NCBI GenBank assembly: GCA_022360275.1
Contig: JAKSDC010000103.1
Coordinates: 1 to 8,336 of the forward strand
Length of the DNA: 8,336 nt
Direction: 5' to 3'
Source of the DNA: Chlorobiales bacterium
GTDB lineage: Bacteria > Bacteroidota > Chlorobiia > Chlorobiales > Chlorobiaceae
Shown piece after piece: positions 6,135-8,336 of this stretch. Within the stretch, counting starts at the first letter, position 1; every line of letters starts with the position of its first letter. The notes below the pieces were generated by a model. That model had not been told where the DNA came from, did no database searches, and worked only from the letters and a program-made list of their open reading frames with translations. The position numbers and the translations under genes were made by a program.

Positions 6135-6983
6135 ATGAGCCTTTTTGAAGCAATCGTTCTCGGTATCGTTCAAGGGCTCACCGAGTTTCTCCCGATCAGC
6201 AGTACGGCACACCTTCGTATTGTCCCGGCCCTTGCCGGCTGGCAGGATCCCGGTGCCGCTTTTTCTGCCATCGTTCAGATAGGGACGCTCGCAGCGGTGC
6301 TTGCCTATTTCCACCGTGATATCATCGATATCTCCAAGGCTTTCATCAACGGCATACGAAAAGGAAAGCCTTTTGAGACACAGGATTCAAAAATGGCATG
6401 GATGATTGCTGCCGGAACGGTTCCCATCGTGGTTTTCGGCCTGCTCTTCAAAACCGAAATAGAAACAAGCCTTCGCTCGCTTTACTGGATAAGCGCCGCA
6501 CTGATTGTGCTTGCCCTGATGCTTACTCTTGCAGAATGGCTGATGAAACAACGATCCAAAAAAGGCCTGCCGACAAAATCGATGCAGCAAATCGGCTGGA
6601 AAGAAGCGCTGCTGATCGGCCTTCTTCAGAGCATTGCCCTTATCCCCGGCTCGTCACGTTCGGGTGTTACTATTACCGGAGGTCTCTTCCTCAACCTTTC
6701 CCGCGAAACCGCAGCCAGATTTTCCTTCCTGTTGTCTCTACCGGCGGTTTTCGCAGCAGGAATCTATCAGCTGTATGAAACCCGGGATGTGCTGATGGCT
6801 TCGAGCAGTGAACTGGTCAACCTTATTGCAGCCACATTTTTTGCCGGCGTGATAGGTTACTTATCCATAGCCTTTCTCATCAGCTACCTCAAAAAGCACA
6901 CCACCTCTCTTTTTATCCTCTACCGCATCGCTCTCGGCGTCGGAATACTCGGCCTCATCGCAGCAGGGTATGTGAAGGCGTGA
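6135..6983 (+). CDS. uppP: Undecaprenyl-diphosphate phosphatase UppP (BacA)
   Basis: An inner-membrane enzyme that removes phosphate from undecaprenyl diphosphate, recycling the lipid carrier for peptidoglycan and other wall polymers; extra copies give bacitracin resistance. The 282 residues are of normal family length and almost wholly hydrophobic, with about eight membrane segments. The two catalytic signatures are present: GIVQGLTEFLPISSTAH (10-26, with Glu17) and LIPGSSRSGVTITGG (169-183, with Arg175). The start is set at ATG 6135, giving the usual MSLFEAIVLGIVQG beginning. A TTG at 6120 would add five residues. No clear ribosome site is seen; the gene starts 21 bases after the rdgB stop, so translation may be coupled. 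Confidence 0.97.
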   Translation: MSLFEAIVLGIVQGLTEFLPISSTAHLRIVPALAGWQDPGAAFSAIVQIGTLAAVLAYFHRDIIDISKAFINGIRKGKPFETQDSKMAWMIAAGTVPIVVFGLLFKTEIETSLRSLYWISAALIVLALMLTLAEWLMKQRSKKGLPTKSMQQIGWKEALLIGLLQSIALIPGSSRSGVTITGGLFLNLSRETAARFSFLLSLPAVFAAGIYQLYETRDVLMASSSELVNLIAATFFAGVIGYLSIAFLISYLKKHTTSLFILYRIALGVGILGLIAAGYVKA

Positions 6984-7121
6984 ATAAGTGCTGAGCGATC
7001 GGGCATTCCTTACCGGCAACTATTAGCCGTGAAAAATAATTCTCTTTTGTGTAATCAAATAGCCGAAAAAATTTTTTATATATGAGTATAGCAATACATA
7101 CTAATTAAAACCTTTTAGGCC
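6984..7121. other. AT-rich intergenic region before the PHP gene
   Basis: This gap of about 140 bases turns strongly AT-rich from about 7030, with A and T runs at 7066-7077. It breaks the plus-strand gene set in two, so it likely holds the promoter for the PHP-mlaE pair. Possible -10-like words occur (TATATG near 7079, TATAGC near 7087), but none has a well-spaced -35. No GC-rich terminator stem is seen after uppP. Confidence 0.4.
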
Positions 7122-7982
7122 ATGCCATACAGCTTGTCGGGCGTAGGGCATAATGGCTTTGAAAAAGCAGATTTACATATACACACAAAATGTTCAGACG
7201 GCGTCTTTACACCGGAGGAAATTGTCGAGAAAGCAAAGCAAACCGGACTGAAGGCCATAAGTATAACTGACCATGATTCTGTTTTAGGAATTGACGAAGC
7301 AAAGCCATTAGCCAGCAGATACGGCATAGAGCTTATTAGCGGTGTAGAAATGAGCTCTACCTACCAGGGTCATGATATTCATATCCTGGGTTATTTTTTT
7401 GATCATAAACATTCGGAACTCAAGAGCTATCTGGATCTTTGTAAACAGTTGCGTACCGAACGTGCAGAGCGCATGGTGGGAAAGCTTGCCCGGATGGGGG
7501 TAAAGATCGAGATAGAGCAGATCATCTTGAAAGCCCAGAACGGCAGCGTCGGCCGCCCCCATATAGCAGCGGTTCTTCAGGACGGCGGTTTTGTTAAAAG
7601 CTTCAGCGAAGCGTTCAGCAAATATCTCGGCTCGCACAGTCCGGCCTACGTCAAAAGCATCGAGACTCCCCCTGCAGAGGTCATCAGGCTTATCAACGAA
7701 GCGTCAGGATTGTCTTTTCTCGCCCACCCCGGACAGAACATTCCGGATGAAATTCTCCGGCAATTGATCAACTTGGGGCTTGACGGCATCGAAATCCTCC
7801 ATCCATCTCACGACACCTACAAGGAGAACTACTACAGGGAAATTGCAAACGAGTATTTCCTGCTCTTTTCAGGCGGCTCGGATTACCACGGTCTCAAGGA
7901 CCAGGAAAAAGATCTTTTTGGACAGATAACGATACCTTATGAATGGGTAACGAAAATGAAAAGCAGGATAGTTACCGTTTAG
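7122..7982 (+). CDS. PHP-domain phosphoesterase, YciV/TrpH (RNase AM) type
   Basis: A metal-dependent phosphoesterase. Characterised relatives hydrolyse 3',5'-nucleotide bisphosphates or degrade short RNA from the 5' end (YciV, renamed RNase AM). The 286 residues match this group. Metal-binding PHP motifs are all present: ADLHIHTKCSDG (16-27; His19, His21, Asp26), SITDHDSV (48-54; Asp50, His51), GVEMSS (74-79; Glu76), HDIHILGYF (84-92), SVGRPHIAAVLQDGGF (142-157), SFLAHPGQN (198-206; His202) and FSGGSDYHG (249-257; Asp254, His256). The ATG at 7122 has only a weak AGG ahead of it. The first hundred or so codons are more AT-rich and use more ATA and TTA than the rest. The mlaE-like gene starts 7 bases after the stop, so the two are likely cotranscribed. 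The exact substrate is not decided by sequence. Confidence 0.92.
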   Translation: MPYSLSGVGHNGFEKADLHIHTKCSDGVFTPEEIVEKAKQTGLKAISITDHDSVLGIDEAKPLASRYGIELISGVEMSSTYQGHDIHILGYFFDHKHSELKSYLDLCKQLRTERAERMVGKLARMGVKIEIEQIILKAQNGSVGRPHIAAVLQDGGFVKSFSEAFSKYLGSHSPAYVKSIETPPAEVIRLINEASGLSFLAHPGQNIPDEILRQLINLGLDGIEILHPSHDTYKENYYREIANEYFLLFSGGSDYHGLKDQEKDLFGQITIPYEWVTKMKSRIVTV

Positions 7983-7989
7983 CACTACC

Positions 7990-8336
7990 ATGACGCAACC
8001 AGTTATCGGCACGCTTTTACACAATATCAACCTCTCGATGAAAGAGTTTTTCCTGACGATGCAGGAATTTTTTCTTTTCTCGGTGAGAGCATTTATTACC
8101 ATCCCGAAAATAAAGCGCTACTGGAGAGATTTTCTGGACCAGGCAACTATAGCAGGAACCGATTCCCTGCCGATAGTCCTCGTCAGTTCCATATCCATTG
8201 GCGCCCTTCTGGCTGTCGAGGTGGGAAACCTTCTCGAAGATTTCGGCGCCAAGACCATGCTCGGACGCTCGACCGCGCTGTCCATCATACGCGAACTCGG
8301 ACCGCTTCTCATGGGACTCATGCTTTCAGCCAGATA
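7990..8336 (+). CDS. mlaE: MlaE/YrbE family ABC transporter permease, 3' part cut off by window edge
   Basis: The membrane permease of an MCE/Mla-type ABC transporter, which moves phospholipids between outer and inner membranes of Gram-negative bacteria; partners would be an ATPase (MlaF) and an MCE protein (MlaD). 115 codons are visible. The N-terminal helix FFLTMQEFFLFSVRAF is followed by the first membrane segment SLPIVLVSSISIGALLAVEVGNLLEDFGA. The family signature STALSIIRELGPLLMGLMLSAR then runs to the window end. The ATG at 7990 is used; a Met 16 residues on (8038) is possible. No clear ribosome site is seen, so coupling to the PHP gene is likely. I expect the MlaF-type ATPase and MCE-domain genes just outside the right edge. 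Confidence 0.9.
   Translation, partial: MTQPVIGTLLHNINLSMKEFFLTMQEFFLFSVRAFITIPKIKRYWRDFLDQATIAGTDSLPIVLVSSISIGALLAVEVGNLLEDFGAKTMLGRSTALSIIRELGPLLMGLMLSAR

Noticed and set aside
5562..6314. 250-codon open frame on the minus strand across rdgB and uppP
   Set aside because: It lies opposite two well-recognised genes, shows no recognisable domain, and would span their junction.

Overview
The window looks like a chromosomal segment of a green sulfur bacterium (Chlorobi; Chlorobium, Chlorobaculum or Prosthecochloris type). The evidence is a minus-strand run of sulfur-oxidation genes ending in dsrN and dsrC. In Chlorobi this pair opens the dsr (reverse dissimilatory sulfite reductase) cluster. 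GC content is moderate, nearer the lower-GC members of the phylum. The assignment rests on gene content and recognised motifs, not on a database search.

Left half, minus strand, read from right to left. A single-domain rhodanese (4241-3768) is followed by a YeiH-family membrane protein of the putative sulfate exporter type (3579-2470). Next come a TusA-type sulfur carrier (2266-2030), a CbiA-like amidotransferase best read as siroheme amidase DsrN (1897-494), and the first 87 codons of DsrC (262 to beyond the left edge). Together these suggest a persulfide relay: rhodanese loads sulfur onto TusA, DsrEFH (outside the window) passes it on, and DsrC carries it to the sulfite reductase. DsrN would finish the siroheme-amide cofactor of that reductase. 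The YeiH protein could export an oxyanion product. Gaps of about 130-230 bases separate the genes. They hold candidate control elements: a promoter-like stretch ahead of tusA, a perfect 12-bp hairpin between tusA and dsrN, and a terminator-like hairpin before dsrC. The run may therefore be several linked transcripts.

Middle (4242-4649). This is a divergent intergenic region of about 400 bases. It has a promoter-like site with an overlapping near-palindrome and a second, perfect 12-bp palindrome. I see no RNA gene or credible protein gene in it.

Right half, plus strand. Housekeeping genes follow: pdxJ (pyridoxine 5'-phosphate synthase), an RdgB/HAM1 family XTP/dITP pyrophosphatase, and uppP (undecaprenyl-diphosphate phosphatase). 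After an AT-rich gap of about 140 bases come a PHP-domain phosphoesterase of the YciV/RNase AM type and, 7 bases later, the N-terminal part of an MlaE-type ABC transporter permease that runs off the right edge.

I see no mobile element, CRISPR array, tRNA or rRNA. The most notable item is the rhodanese-YeiH-TusA-DsrN-DsrC arrangement, which places an exporter-like gene inside a sulfur-trafficking block.
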